Assembly (NCBI GenBank): GCA_029959645.1
Contig: JASCOJ010000011.1
Coordinates: forward strand, 1 to 38,897
DNA from: Microbacteriaceae bacterium PS02332
GTDB lineage: Bacteria; Actinomycetota; Actinomycetes; Actinomycetales; Microbacteriaceae
Length of the DNA stretch: 38,897 nucleotides
Direction: 5' to 3'
The translations under genes and the position numbers were made by a program. Below, piece after piece: positions 23,108-31,917 of the stretch (position 1 is the first letter of the stretch; every line of letters starts with the position of its first letter). The notes beneath the pieces were generated by a model. It saw only the letters and a list, made by a program, of their open reading frames with translations. It made no database searches and was not told the DNA's origin.

Positions 23108-24121
23108 ATGACGGACGACGGACGGCGGGGTGCCCGGACGCTGCCCGACGCCGTGACGGTCTTCCTCGAGGAAGCCCGCCACGCGCGCGGGCTCAGCGAG
23201 CAGACGGTGCGGGCCTACCGGACCGACCTCGAGGACCTCGTCGCCTTCGTCACCGGACGCGCGCGGGCAGCGGCGTCGGTCGACGACGTGGAGCAGCCGG
23301 ACGACGCCCCGCCGATGCCAGCGGTCGACGTGCTCACCCTCGACGTGCTCCGGGACTGGCTGTGGGCGGGGTCCCAGCGGGGGCTCGCCCGGTCGACCAT
23401 CGCCCGGCGTTCGGCCTCGGTTCGTGCCTTCACGCGCTGGGCGAGCGAGAACGGCGTCCTCGCGCTCGACCCCGGCGTCCGCCTCCGTGCCCCCAAGGGT
23501 GCCGCCCACCTTCCGCGGGTCGTCGCCCAGGACCAGGTCCGAACGATGCTCGACACCCTGGCGGACCGGGCAGCGGGTGACGACCCCGGTGCCCTCCGCG
23601 ACCGGGCGCTCGTGGAACTGCTCTACGCCGCCGGTGTCCGCGTCAGTGAGCTCGTCGGGCTCGACGTGACGGACGTCGACCGCACACGGCTGACCATCCG
23701 GGTCCTGGGGAAGGGCGGCAAGGAGCGGGTCGTCCCGTTCGGGGTCCCCGCGATGGACGCACTCCAGGCGTGGCTCGACCGCGGCCGTCCGGTGCTCGCG
23801 GCTGTCGGTGCAGTAGCAGCGCCTCCGGCAGCGTCACGGACCGACGCCGCACTGTTCCTCGGCGACCGGGGCCGTCGGCTCGGCACACGCGGGGCATACC
23901 GGACCGTCGCACGGCTCCTGCAGGCCCTGCCCGGCGACGGCCCGAGCGGCCCGCACACCTTCCGGCACACCGCGGCGACGCACCTGCTCGACGGGGGAGC
24001 GGACCTCCGGGCCGTGCAGGAGCTCCTCGGGCACGCCAGCCTCGGCACGACGCAGATCTACACGCACGTGTCCTCGGCGCGGCTCCGCGAGGTCTACCGG
24101 ACGGCGCACCCCCGCGCCTGA
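23108..24121 (+). CDS. xerC: Tyrosine recombinase XerC
   Basis: XerC acts with XerD at dif to resolve chromosome dimers. All catalytic residues are present: Arg178 (GVRVSELVGL), Lys202/Lys205 (GKGGKER), His283 and Arg286 (HTFRHTAATHLL), His309 (GHASL) and nucleophile Tyr318 (TQIYTHV). The protein has 337 residues, about 35 more than E. coli XerC. The extra length is an acidic insert in the core-binding domain (about 52-72) and an Ala-rich insert (about 232-243). Position after dprA is the usual actinobacterial one, arguing for the housekeeping recombinase rather than a mobile-element integrase. Its 3' end overlaps the convergent M23 gene by 28 bp. Confidence 0.93.
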   Translation: MTDDGRRGARTLPDAVTVFLEEARHARGLSEQTVRAYRTDLEDLVAFVTGRARAAASVDDVEQPDDAPPMPAVDVLTLDVLRDWLWAGSQRGLARSTIARRSASVRAFTRWASENGVLALDPGVRLRAPKGAAHLPRVVAQDQVRTMLDTLADRAAGDDPGALRDRALVELLYAAGVRVSELVGLDVTDVDRTRLTIRVLGKGGKERVVPFGVPAMDALQAWLDRGRPVLAAVGAVAAPPAASRTDAALFLGDRGRRLGTRGAYRTVARLLQALPGDGPSGPHTFRHTAATHLLDGGADLRAVQELLGHASLGTTQIYTHVSSARLREVYRTAHPRA

Positions 24122-24916
24122 CGTCGTCCGGCCCGGTCAGCGGGACGAGGAGGGCCGGCGACGGAGCGCCCCGTGGACACGCCGGTACCGTCGGGGAGCA
24201 GCACCGGCCACGCCGCCCGGGGCAGGAACGCCGCCGGGTCCACGTACCGACCGTCGAGCCGGGCGCCGATGTGCACGCACGGCTCGTCCGGGTCGCAGTG
24301 ACCGGCCACGGCGGTCCCGACCGGGGCGCCCTGCTCGACGTGGTCCCCGGGGACGACGGTCGGGTCGACGGCGTCGAGCGTGCTGACGAGGCCACCCCCG
24401 TGCTCGACCGTCAGGACGGGGCGCCCGCCGACCGCTCCGGCGAAGGTCACCGTGCCGGCAGCGACCGCGACCACCGGCGTGTGCGGTGCCGCTGCGACGT
24501 CCAGCCCACGGTGGCCCGGCCCGTACTCGCTCTCCGGGGCCGCCCACGGACGCAGGACGACGTGCGACCCGGTCGGCCACACCCACCGTGCACTCGACGT
24601 CGCCCCGCGTGCGGCCGGAGCGCCGAGCACCACGCCGCCGCCGCCCACAGGCTCCGCCGTGCTGCCCACCGCCGCCACGGCGCCCTCGCCGCTGACAGCC
24701 TCCCGCGTGGTGCCCGCCGCCGTCGCGGGCCCCCCCCCCCCCCGCCCCCCCCGCCCCCCCGGCGGCCCGGCCGGGGGCCGGCCCCCACCCCCCCCCCCGT
24801 CCCCCGGGCCCGCGACCGCCCCCGGGGGGGGGCCCCCCCGCCGGCGGGGCCCCCGCGCCCGCGAGCACGACCAGCACGACGGACGACAGGGCCGGGGACC
24901 GGAACGCACGCCACAT
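24094..24916 (-). CDS. Secreted M23 (LytM-like) metallopeptidase, reading frame broken in a C/G tract
   Basis: The C-terminal part (24094 to about 24700) encodes an M23 domain: GHRGLDVAAAPHTPVVAVAAGTV-like core, GNTV-type HGGGLVSTLDAV and CVHIGARLDGRYVDPAAF. The N-terminal part lies in another frame: ATG 24916, then RAFRSPALSSVVLVVLAGAG, a good signal peptide. The two frames meet in a 140-bp stretch made almost only of C and G runs, so a single product needs an indel there. This may be a sequencing or assembly error, or a true frameshift. The intact protein would be a roughly 270-residue exported peptidase-like protein. The usual HxH is CVH here, losing one family His. A CACGAT box lies 6 nt before the ATG. 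Confidence 0.7.
24727..24860. repeat. C/G homopolymer-rich tract inside the M23 gene
   Basis: Runs of 14 C (24730-24743), 8 C (24745-24752), 7 C (24754-24760), 11 C (24788-24798), 9 G (24824-24832) and 7 C (24833-24839) follow each other with hardly any A or T. Nothing else in the window resembles this. It coincides with the point where the M23 reading frame changes. Confidence 0.9.
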
Positions 24917-25074
24917 CCCGTCATCGTGCCGGTGTGGCGACGGCCGGCTCGTCGCGGTGACCGTCCCTGTGGAGGCCGCGCCGAGCCTCCCGTCCGGTGC
25001 AGGGCCGGGGAGTCGCCGCCGGTCGACGGCACGCCCGCGCGACCGCCCGGTGTGCCGACCCGACGCCGTCGGAG

Positions 25075-25080
25075 TAGGGT
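25075..25080 (+). promoter_or_regulatory. -10 box of the sugar porter gene
   Basis: TAGGGT lies about 100 bp before the GTG at 25181, giving an untranslated leader of about 95 nt that ends in CAGGAG. Nothing else was recognised in the 264-bp gap between the divergent M23 gene and this transporter. Confidence 0.4.
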
Positions 25081-25180
25081 CGGGCGCGCTCCGGACAACG
25101 CAACGCCGCTCGGACGGCGACAGGCCATCCGCCGGGGCACCGTGCAGCACCCCGCACGGCGGCGGAAACCCAGGAGCATC

Positions 25181-26617
25181 GTGGCGAACACGACCACCGG
25201 GCACGGCGACGACCGTGCGTTCAAGGGGAAGGTGACCCTCTTCGCGATCGCGGCGGCGGTCGGCGGATTCCTCTTCGGCTTCGACTCGTCCGTGATCAAC
25301 GGCGCAGTCGAGGCGATCAAGGGCGAGTTCGGGCTCTCCGAGGGCGCGAGCGGGTTCGCTGTCGCCTCCGCCCTGATCGGCTGCGCCTTCGGTGCCTTCT
25401 TCGCCGGCCGCCTGGCCGACCGTTGGGGCCGGACCCGGATCATGTTCTGGGCAGCCGTGCTGTTCTTCGTGTCCTCGATCGGCTCGGCCTTCGCCTTCGC
25501 CACGTGGGACTTCGTCCTGTGGCGTCTCGTCGGCGGTCTCGGCATCGGCACCGCGTCGGTGATCGCTCCGGCCTACATCTCCGAGGTGTCCCCGAAGGCC
25601 ATCCGTGGGCGGCTGGCGTCGTTCCAGCAGCTCGCGATCACGCTCGGTATCTTCGCCGCACTGCTCTCCGACCAGTTCTTCGCGGTCACCGCGGGCAGCG
25701 CGTCGGCCGAGGTCTTCGGGCTGCCGGCCTGGCGCTGGATGTTCCTCGTCGGGGTGATCCCGTCGGTCGTCTACGGCATCCTCGCGATCACGCTGCCGGA
25801 GTCGCCGCGCTACCTGCTCACGAAGGGCCGGAAGGACGACGCCCGCCAGGTGATGGGCAAGATCGTCCCGCGTGACACCGTCAACACGAGCCTCGACGAG
25901 ATCCAGGACGGCATCGAGCAGGAGGCGAAGCAGAAGAAGGGGTCGATCCGCGGCTCGCGCTTCGGGCTCCAGCCGATCGTCTGGGTCGGCATCATCCTCG
26001 CGGTGCTGCAGCAGTTCGTCGGCATCAACGTGATCTTCTACTACTCGACCACCCTCTGGCAGGCCGTCGGCTTCAAGGAGAGCGACTCGTTCCTCATCTC
26101 GACGATCACGTCGGTGGTCAACGTCGCGGTCACCTTCATCGCGATCTTCCTGGTCGACAAGGTCGGTCGGAAGCCGCTGCTGGTCACCGGCTCCGCGGGC
26201 ATGTTCGTCTCGCTGGCGATGGTCGCGATCGCGTTCTCGCAGGCGCGGATCATCGACGGCAACCCGAGCCTGCCGGGCTCGTGGGGCATCATCGCGCTGG
26301 TCTTCGCGAACCTGTTCGTCGTGTCCTTCGGCGCGACGTGGGGCCCGCTCATGTGGGTCCTCCTCGGTGAGATGTTCCCGAACCGCATCCGGGCCACGGC
26401 GCTCGGCATCGGGTCGGCGGCGAACTGGATCGCGAACTTCATCGTCACGATCTCCTTCCCGGTCCTGTCCGGCTTCAACCTGACGGTGACGTACGGCATC
26501 TACGCGCTGTTCGCACTCATCTCGTTCTTCTTCGTGATCGCGAAGATCCCCGAGACGAAGGGACGCTCGCTCGAGGAGATGGGCATCTCCGCCGAGGGCG
26601 ACACCGTCAAGGCGTAG
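25181..26617 (+). CDS. MFS sugar porter (sugar:H+ symporter)
   Basis: The product has 478 residues, twelve predicted membrane helices and the sugar-porter signatures: DRWGRTR after helix 2, VAPAYISEVSPKAIRG-like after helix 4, PESPRYL before the central loop, QQFVGINVIFYYS in helix 7 and PETKGRSLEE at the C-terminus. It is expected to import a monosaccharide such as glucose, xylose, arabinose or myo-inositol with protons; the substrate cannot be read directly. The GTG at 25181 has CAGGAG 5 nt upstream. It lies alone between the M23 gene and rpsB, where many actinobacteria have no transporter, so it is probably a lineage-specific insertion in this cluster. Confidence 0.93.
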   Translation: MANTTTGHGDDRAFKGKVTLFAIAAAVGGFLFGFDSSVINGAVEAIKGEFGLSEGASGFAVASALIGCAFGAFFAGRLADRWGRTRIMFWAAVLFFVSSIGSAFAFATWDFVLWRLVGGLGIGTASVIAPAYISEVSPKAIRGRLASFQQLAITLGIFAALLSDQFFAVTAGSASAEVFGLPAWRWMFLVGVIPSVVYGILAITLPESPRYLLTKGRKDDARQVMGKIVPRDTVNTSLDEIQDGIEQEAKQKKGSIRGSRFGLQPIVWVGIILAVLQQFVGINVIFYYSTTLWQAVGFKESDSFLISTITSVVNVAVTFIAIFLVDKVGRKPLLVTGSAGMFVSLAMVAIAFSQARIIDGNPSLPGSWGIIALVFANLFVVSFGATWGPLMWVLLGEMFPNRIRATALGIGSAANWIANFIVTISFPVLSGFNLTVTYGIYALFALISFFFVIAKIPETKGRSLEEMGISAEGDTVKA

Positions 26618-26630
26618 ACAGCTCCGGCCT

Positions 26631-26679
26631 GGAGGCCCGGACCACGCGACCTGCAGAGGTCACGTGGGCCGGGCCTTCC
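26631..26679 (+). terminator. Terminator after the sugar porter gene
   Basis: GGAGGCCCGGACCACG... pairs with ...CACGTGGGCCGGGCCTTCC over about 21 bp with two or three mismatches and a GCAG loop, then TTCTGTT. The GGAGGCCCGG core recalls the palindrome family, but the rest differs. It ends 6 bp before the rpsB -10 box. Confidence 0.75.
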
Positions 26680-26685
26680 TTCTGT

Positions 26686-26691
26686 TAGGAT
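26686..26691 (+). promoter_or_regulatory. -10 box of rpsB and start of a long leader
   Basis: TAGGAT predicts a start near 26698 and a leader of about 195 nt. The leader holds GC-rich hairpins such as GCCGG-CCTC-CCGGC and CCCGCTC-TCGC-GAGCGGG, in keeping with autogenous control of rpsB by S2 known in other bacteria; this is an inference. Confidence 0.5.
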
Positions 26692-26894
26692 CGGCACAGC
26701 AGCGCGCTGTGCGCGCTGACTTCGCGTGTCCACCAGCGCCGGCCTCCGGCGCGTCCCGCGGCCATCGGTCCCGCTCTCGCGAGCGGGCGGCCACGGGGCT
26801 GGGCACCAGGGGCCACGACCACCGGTCATGACCGACACAACCGCAACCGTGCGCGCGGCTCAACCGCTGCGCGCCGAGAACAAGGAGGGACGGC

Positions 26895-27818
26895 ATGGCC
26901 GTCGTCACCATCCGCCAGCTGCTCGACAGCGGCGTCCACTTCGGACACCAGACCCGTCGGTGGAACCCGAAGGTGAAGCGCTTCATCCTCGCCGAGCGCT
27001 CGGGCATCCACATCATCGACCTGCAGCAGTCGCTGGCCTTCATCGACCGCGCGTACGACTTCGTCAAGGAGACGGTCTCGCACGGCGGCACCATCCTCTT
27101 CGTGGGCACCAAGAAGCAGGCACAGGGCTCCATCGCCGAGCAGGCGACCCGCGTCGGCCAGCCGTACGTCAACCAGCGTTGGCTCGGCGGTCTGCTCACG
27201 AACTTCCAGACGGTCTCCAAGCGCCTCGCGCGCATGAAGGAGCTCGAGGAGATCGACTTCGACGACACGACGAAGGGCTTCACCAAGAAGGAGCTCCTCA
27301 TCAAGAAGCGCGAGCTGGACAAGCTCCACAAGACCCTCGGTGGTATCCGCAACCTCACGCGGACCCCGAGCGCGCTCTGGATCGTCGACACGAAGAAGGA
27401 GCACCTCGCCGTCGACGAGGCGCAGAAGCTCGGGATCCCGATCATCGGCATCCTCGACACCAACTGCGACCCCGACGAGATCACGTACCCGATCCCGGGC
27501 AACGACGACGCGATCCGCTCCGTCGGCCTCCTCACCCGCATCGTCGCCGACGCCGCGGCCGAGGGCCTGAAGACCCGCCACAACGGTGGCGACGACGAGC
27601 CGGCCGAGCCGCTCGCCGAGTGGGAGCAGGAGCTCCTCGGTGGCGACAGCGCGACCCCGGCCGCCGACGCCGCTCCGGAGGGCGCGACCGTCCAGGAGAA
27701 CGACGCCGACGCGCAGGTCGCCGCGAAGGAGATCGGCGAGCCGATCGCCGACGCCGACAAGAACGCCGAGCCGACCGCCGAGGCCGAGAAGGCCGCGGAG
27801 ACGACTCCCGCCGAGTGA
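26895..27818 (+). CDS. rpsB: 30S ribosomal protein S2
   Basis: This is ribosomal protein S2, 307 residues, with conserved [20 protein letters not shown] at the N-terminus, [12 protein letters not shown] and [15 protein letters not shown]. The C-terminal 70 residues are an acidic Ala/Glu/Asp-rich extension common in actinobacteria. The ATG at 26895 is preceded by AAGGAGG. A strong hairpin separates it from tsf, so tsf expression may depend on read-through or its own promoter. Confidence 0.97.
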   Translation: MAVVTIRQLLDSGVHFGHQTRRWNPKVKRFILAERSGIHIIDLQQSLAFIDRAYDFVKETVSHGGTILFVGTKKQAQGSIAEQATRVGQPYVNQRWLGGLLTNFQTVSKRLARMKELEEIDFDDTTKGFTKKELLIKKRELDKLHKTLGGIRNLTRTPSALWIVDTKKEHLAVDEAQKLGIPIIGILDTNCDPDEITYPIPGNDDAIRSVGLLTRIVADAAAEGLKTRHNGGDDEPAEPLAEWEQELLGGDSATPAADAAPEGATVQENDADAQVAAKEIGEPIADADKNAEPTAEAEKAAETTPAE

Positions 27819-27822
27819 ATCC

Positions 27823-27858
27823 CAGGGGCGCCGGACCGACACCGGTCCGGCGCCCCTG
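27823..27858 (+). terminator. Terminator or attenuator between rpsB and tsf
   Basis: A perfect 16-bp stem, CAGGGGCGCCGGACCG with CGGTCCGGCGCCCCTG, has the loop ACAC. Only a weak pyrimidine tail (TCTCACCC) follows, so partial termination is plausible. Confidence 0.8.
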
Positions 27859-27910
27859 TCTCACCCCCAACACTCTCCACACACGCACAGTCCAGAAAGG
27901 ACGCCTGTCA

Positions 27911-28738
27911 ATGGCAAACTTCACCGCACAGGACGTGAAGAAGCTCCGCGAGGACCTCGGGGCCGGCATGATGGACGCGAAGAACGCGCTCGTCGAGGCC
28001 GACGGCGACTACGACAAGGCCGTCGAGCTCCTCCGCATCAAGGGTGCCAAGGCCGTCGCCAAGCGCGATGACCGCGCCACCTCCGAGGGCGTCGTCGTCG
28101 CGACCTCCGAGAACGGTGCCGCGACCGTCGTCGAGCTCGCCAGCGAGACCGACTTCGTCGCGAAGAACGAGAAGTTCACGACGCTGGCCGACAAGGTCCT
28201 CGGCGCGGTCGCCGCCGCCGGTGCGTCCGACGTGGCCGCCGCGAACGCCGCCCCGCTCGACGGCAAGACCGTCCTCGAGGTCGTCAACGAGAACGCCGCC
28301 GCACTGGGCGAGAAGCTCGAGGTCCGCACGGTCCGCCGTGTCGAGGGCTCGTCCTTCGAGATCTACCTGCACAAGACGAGCCAGGACCTGCCGCCGCAGA
28401 TCGCCGTCGTCGTCGCCTACGAGGGTGACAACGCCGCCGAGGCCCGCTCGATCGCGCAGCACGTCGCGTTCGCGAACCCGTCGTACCTCACGCGCGACGA
28501 GGTCCCGACCGAGGCCATCGAGAAGGAGCGTGCGACTGTCGAGGCGATCACGCGCGAGGAGGGCAAGCCCGAGGCCGCCCTCCCGAAGATCGTCGAAGGC
28601 CGTGTCAACGCCTTCATCAAGGGCATCTCGCTCCTCGACCAGGACTACGCGAAGGACAACAAGATCTCCGTCGCGAAGGCCGCCGAGAACGCGGGCATCA
28701 CCATCCAGGGCTTCGCCCGCGTCAAGGTCGGCGCGTAA
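27911..28738 (+). CDS. tsf: Translation elongation factor Ts
   Basis: EF-Ts exchanges GDP for GTP on EF-Tu. It has 275 residues with the N-terminal UBA-like domain containing [16 protein letters not shown] and the TDFVAKN motif that contacts EF-Tu, followed by the two core subdomains. The ATG at 27911 has AAAGGA 13 nt upstream. It follows rpsB in the universal order and is closed by a U-rich terminator. Confidence 0.97.
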   Translation: MANFTAQDVKKLREDLGAGMMDAKNALVEADGDYDKAVELLRIKGAKAVAKRDDRATSEGVVVATSENGAATVVELASETDFVAKNEKFTTLADKVLGAVAAAGASDVAAANAAPLDGKTVLEVVNENAAALGEKLEVRTVRRVEGSSFEIYLHKTSQDLPPQIAVVVAYEGDNAAEARSIAQHVAFANPSYLTRDEVPTEAIEKERATVEAITREEGKPEAALPKIVEGRVNAFIKGISLLDQDYAKDNKISVAKAAENAGITIQGFARVKVGA

Positions 28739-28749
28739 CGAACCCGATG

Positions 28750-28787
28750 ACGGGGCCAGGGACCGAACGGTTCCTGGCCCCGTTTTC
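28750..28787 (+). terminator. Rho-independent terminator after tsf
   Basis: CGGGGCCAGG (28751-28760) pairs with CCTGGCCCCG (28773-28782); the loop can pair further (ACCG with CGGT), and TTTTCT follows. This is the only hairpin in the window with a clear U-tract. Confidence 0.88.
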
Positions 28788-28874
28788 TGTGCGCAACGAG
28801 CGCGCTTGTGCGCCCGTGTGCACGGCGCCCGGCCTGGAGGCGGTCCCGCCTCCGCCGGACCGGCTGCGGCCGGG

Positions 28875-28880
28875 TAGATT
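28875..28880 (+). promoter_or_regulatory. -10 box of pyrH
   Basis: TAGATT predicts a start near 28887 and a leader of about 25 nt with GAGAGG as ribosome binding site. Confidence 0.5.
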
Positions 28881-28911
28881 CAACGAGACCCGCGACGAGA
28901 GGCACGACCAC

Positions 28912-29631
28912 ATGACCGACGAGAAGACCGGACGCCGACGAGTCCTGCTCAAGCTCTCCGGAGAGGCGTTCGGCGCCGGCTCCCTCGGGGTGAACCCCGA
29001 CGTCATCGGCACCATCGCCAAGGAGATCGCGGCCGCCGCGTCCGACGTCGAGGTGGCCATCGTCGTCGGCGGCGGGAACTTCTTCCGCGGCGCCGAACTG
29101 TCGCAGCGCGGCATGGACCGCGGCCGCGCCGACTACATGGGCATGCTCGGCACCGTGATGAACGCCCTCGCGCTGCAGGACTTCCTGGAGCAGGCCGGGG
29201 CCGCGACGCGCGTGCAGTCCGCCATCTCGATGACCCAGGTCGCCGAGCCGTACATCCCGCGTCGCGCCGAGCGGCACCTGGAGAAGGGCCGCGTCGTGAT
29301 CTTCGGCGCCGGTGCGGGCCTGCCGTACTTCTCCACCGACACCGTGGCCGCCCAGCGCGCACTCGAGATCGGTGCCACCGAGGTGCTGGTCGCGAAGAAC
29401 GGCGTCGACGGCGTCTACACCGCCGACCCGAAGAAGGACGCCACGGCCGAGAAGCTGCACCACGTCACCTACCAGGACGCCCTGCTCAAGGGGCTCAAGG
29501 TCGTCGACGCCACCGCCTTCTCGCTGTGCATGGACAACGGCATGCCGATGCACGTCTTCGGCATGGAGGGCGCGGGCAACGTCAGCGCGGCGATCCGGGG
29601 CGAGCGCATCGGGACCATCGTCAGCAACTGA
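28912..29631 (+). CDS. pyrH: UMP kinase
   Basis: UMP kinase phosphorylates UMP to UDP. It has 239 residues of the amino-acid-kinase fold, with [12 protein letters not shown] (phosphate-binding), [10 protein letters not shown], and the nucleotide-site [11 protein letters not shown]. The ATG at 28912 has GAGAGG about 9 nt upstream; the longer upstream frame is not family-like. It precedes frr as in most bacteria, but a separate promoter box before frr suggests partly independent transcription. Confidence 0.96.
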   Translation: MTDEKTGRRRVLLKLSGEAFGAGSLGVNPDVIGTIAKEIAAAASDVEVAIVVGGGNFFRGAELSQRGMDRGRADYMGMLGTVMNALALQDFLEQAGAATRVQSAISMTQVAEPYIPRRAERHLEKGRVVIFGAGAGLPYFSTDTVAAQRALEIGATEVLVAKNGVDGVYTADPKKDATAEKLHHVTYQDALLKGLKVVDATAFSLCMDNGMPMHVFGMEGAGNVSAAIRGERIGTIVSN

Positions 29632-29654
29632 CCGGCCCGACACTGCCGACTGAC

Positions 29655-29660
29655 TAGACT
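29655..29660 (+). promoter_or_regulatory. -10 box of frr
   Basis: TAGACT lies 26 nt before the frr GTG, giving a leader of about 20 nt that contains GAAGGAG. Confidence 0.5.
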
Positions 29661-29686
29661 CGACGACGTACCGAAGGAGAACCACC

Positions 29687-30241
29687 GTGATCAGTGATGT
29701 CATGACCGAGGCCACCGAGAAGATGGCGAAGGCGGTCGACGTCGCCAAGGACGACTTCAGCACCGTCCGCACCGGCCGCATCAACGCCGCGCTGTTCCAG
29801 AAGATCCCGGTCGAGTACTACGGTTCGCCGACCCCGCTGGCCCAGCTCGCGTCGCTGCAGACGCCCGAAGCCCGCACGCTGATCGTGACGCCGTACGACA
29901 AGACGGCGCTCAAGGAGATCGAGCGGGCGATCGCGACCTTCCCGAACCTCGGCGCCAGCCCGACGAACGACGGTGAGATCGTCCGCGTGACGATCCCCGA
30001 GCTCTCGGCCGAGCGCCGCAAGGAGTTCGTGAAGATCGTCAAGGGGAAGGGCGAGGACCACAAGGTCGTCCTCCGCAACATCCGCCGCAAGGCGAAGGAC
30101 GACCTCGACGCGCTGAAGGGCGAGGTGTCCGACGACGACATCGCGCGCAGCGACAAGGAACTCGACGCGCTGACGAAGAAGCACGTCGACCAGATCGACG
30201 ACGCGCTGAAGAAGAAGGAAGCCGAACTCCTCGAGGTCTGA
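29687..30241 (+). CDS. frr: Ribosome recycling factor
   Basis: RRF splits post-termination ribosomes with EF-G. It has 184 residues, three-helix bundle plus sandwich domain, with conserved [24 protein letters not shown] and [12 protein letters not shown]. The GTG at 29687 has GAAGGAG 7 nt upstream. Its stop overlaps the cdsA ATG by one base (TGATG), so cdsA is co-translated. Confidence 0.97.
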   Translation: MISDVMTEATEKMAKAVDVAKDDFSTVRTGRINAALFQKIPVEYYGSPTPLAQLASLQTPEARTLIVTPYDKTALKEIERAIATFPNLGASPTNDGEIVRVTIPELSAERRKEFVKIVKGKGEDHKVVLRNIRRKAKDDLDALKGEVSDDDIARSDKELDALTKKHVDQIDDALKKKEAELLEV

Positions 30242-31233
30242 TGCGCCGCCGGGACGAGGGCGGTGCACGCCCGACAACAGATGAGCGCTCCGGCAGGGGA
30301 GTCCGCCAGGACTTCGACGCCCGGGCGCGAGCGGCGCGCACCGACTTCGAGGCGCAGATCCGACAGCGTCGCGCCGAGTTCGGGGCCCGCAACGAGGCGC
30401 TGACCGCGCGCACCGGGCGGAACCTGCCGGCGGCGATCGCGATCGCCCTCGCGTTCGCCGCGGTGATGCTGGGCTCGCTGCTCATCTGGACGCCCTCGTT
30501 CATGGTGGTCGCGGCGTTCCTGCTCGGGTTCGGCGTGTACGAGCTCGCGAGCGCGATGCGCTTCGCCGGCCGGGACGTCCCGCGGATCCCGAGCGTCGCC
30601 GTCGCGGTCGCCGTGGTCCCGGCCGCCTTCCTCGGCGGTCAGGTGTGGGCGCTGTTCACCCTGCTCGGCGGCATCGTGCTCATCTCGGTGTGGCGCCTGG
30701 TGGAGGTCGCGGTCGCGCGGACGAAGCCGGCTTCGGGCAGCGTGGTGCGCGACCTGACGAACGGGTTGTTCGTCCAGGCGTACGTCACGCTGCTCGGCTC
30801 GTGCGTGGTGCTCCTCGCGACGCTGCCCCGCGGTCCGCTGTGGGTGATCGGCTTCATCCTGGTCGTCGTCGCGGTGGACACCGGGGCCTACGCGACGGGC
30901 CTGAACCTCGGCAAGCACCCGATGGCACCGCGGATCAGCCCGAAGAAGACCTGGGAGGGCTTCGCCGGTTCCGTGGGCGCGAGCATCGTCATGGGGATCC
31001 TCGTCTCCTGGCTGATGCTCGGGCTGCCGTGGTGGGCGGGGATCATCCTCGGCGTGCTCATCTCCGGGTCGGCCACGCTCGGCGACCTCACCGAGTCGAT
31101 GATCAAGCGTGACCTCGGGATCAAGGACATCTCGTCGTTCCTCCCGGGTCACGGGGGGCTCCTCGACCGGATCGACAGCATCCTGCCGTCGGCGGCGATC
31201 GCCTACCTGCTCTACCTCGTCGTCAACCACTGA
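30241..31233 (+). CDS. cdsA: Phosphatidate cytidylyltransferase
   Basis: CdsA makes CDP-diacylglycerol from phosphatidate and CTP, the branch point of phospholipid synthesis. It has 330 residues: a basic cytoplasmic N-terminal extension of about 60 residues, then eight or so membrane helices. The family signature is intact: SPKKTWEGFAGS and the terminal SMIKRDLGIKD...LPGHGGLLDRIDS with its metal-binding acidic residues. The ATG at 30241 overlaps the frr stop. Confidence 0.95.
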   Translation: MRRRDEGGARPTTDERSGRGVRQDFDARARAARTDFEAQIRQRRAEFGARNEALTARTGRNLPAAIAIALAFAAVMLGSLLIWTPSFMVVAAFLLGFGVYELASAMRFAGRDVPRIPSVAVAVAVVPAAFLGGQVWALFTLLGGIVLISVWRLVEVAVARTKPASGSVVRDLTNGLFVQAYVTLLGSCVVLLATLPRGPLWVIGFILVVVAVDTGAYATGLNLGKHPMAPRISPKKTWEGFAGSVGASIVMGILVSWLMLGLPWWAGIILGVLISGSATLGDLTESMIKRDLGIKDISSFLPGHGGLLDRIDSILPSAAIAYLLYLVVNH

Positions 31234-31277
31234 CCGGCTCGCCCGAGCGTCCAGGCGATGTCCTGGTCGGACCATGG

Positions 31278-31283
31278 CAGGAT
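31278..31283 (+). promoter_or_regulatory. -10 box of the small DivIVA-like gene
   Basis: CAGGAT lies 6 nt before the GTG at 31290, the same arrangement as the carboxylate-amine ligase gene. Confidence 0.4.
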
Positions 31284-31289
31284 GACGCC

Positions 31290-31838
31290 GTGTCCACGAC
31301 CTTCCCGACAGCCCCCCGCTCGGTCCTCGGCTACGACATCGACGAGGTCGAGCGGTTCCTCACCGACGCGCGCCGCGCCTACACGGCGAACGACAGCGCG
31401 CCGGGCATCGAAGCGGCGAAGATCCGCGCCACCGCGTTCTCGATGCGGAAGGGCGGGTACTCGACGCAGCACGTCGACGCGGCGCTCGAGCGTCTCGAGG
31501 ACGCCTTCGCGACGCGCGAGCGTGAGCGGGAGATCGGGGCCGTCGGGCAGAAGGCCTGGTACTCGGAGGCGCGGGGCAAGGCGACCGACGTCGTGGCGCG
31601 TCTCGAGCGTCCGGCCGGGCAGCGGTTCTCGCGTGTGAGCTTCCTCGGGACGGGGTACCACCCGAAGGACGTCGACGCCTTCGCGGAGCGCCTGCACGGC
31701 TACTTCAAGGAGGGCAAGGCCCTCAGCCTCACCGAGGTGCGGTCGGTCGTGTTCCGGCCGAAGCACGGCGGCTACCGGGAGGCCCAGGTCGACGCCGTCC
31801 TGGACGCCGTCGTGGAGGTCATGCTCGCCGTCCGCTGA
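31290..31838 (+). CDS. Small DivIVA-domain-like protein (182 aa)
   Basis: The product has two similar halves, each with a DivIVA-type membrane-binding motif: SVLGYDIDEVERFLTDARR (about 11-29) and the later GYHPKDVDAFAERLHGYF (about 121-138). Each half continues with a KIRATAFSMRKGGYSTQHVDAA or VRSVVFRPKHGGYREAQVDAV stretch. This duplicated arrangement matches actinobacterial DivIVA-domain proteins found next to cdsA. A role at curved membrane or cell poles is inferred from the family. The GTG at 31290 is probably leaderless. It is separated from cdsA by 56 bp. Confidence 0.85.
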   Translation: MSTTFPTAPRSVLGYDIDEVERFLTDARRAYTANDSAPGIEAAKIRATAFSMRKGGYSTQHVDAALERLEDAFATREREREIGAVGQKAWYSEARGKATDVVARLERPAGQRFSRVSFLGTGYHPKDVDAFAERLHGYFKEGKALSLTEVRSVVFRPKHGGYREAQVDAVLDAVVEVMLAVR

Positions 31839-31917
31839 CGTCCAGGAGGACGTCGTCGGATCACCTGGGTGGCGGTGCTTCGTTTTCCGTGATCGTTCCG
31901 TTATCCTGGACGGACTC

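Noticed and set aside
23108-24121. xerC as a mobile-element integrase
   Set aside because: It lies in the usual dprA-xerC position with no attachment repeats, tRNA or phage genes nearby.
31839-31917. c-di-AMP (ydaO) riboswitch before the transglycosylase-like gene
   Set aside because: The gap is only 79 bp and the -10 box lies 10 nt before the ATG, leaving no room for an aptamer.
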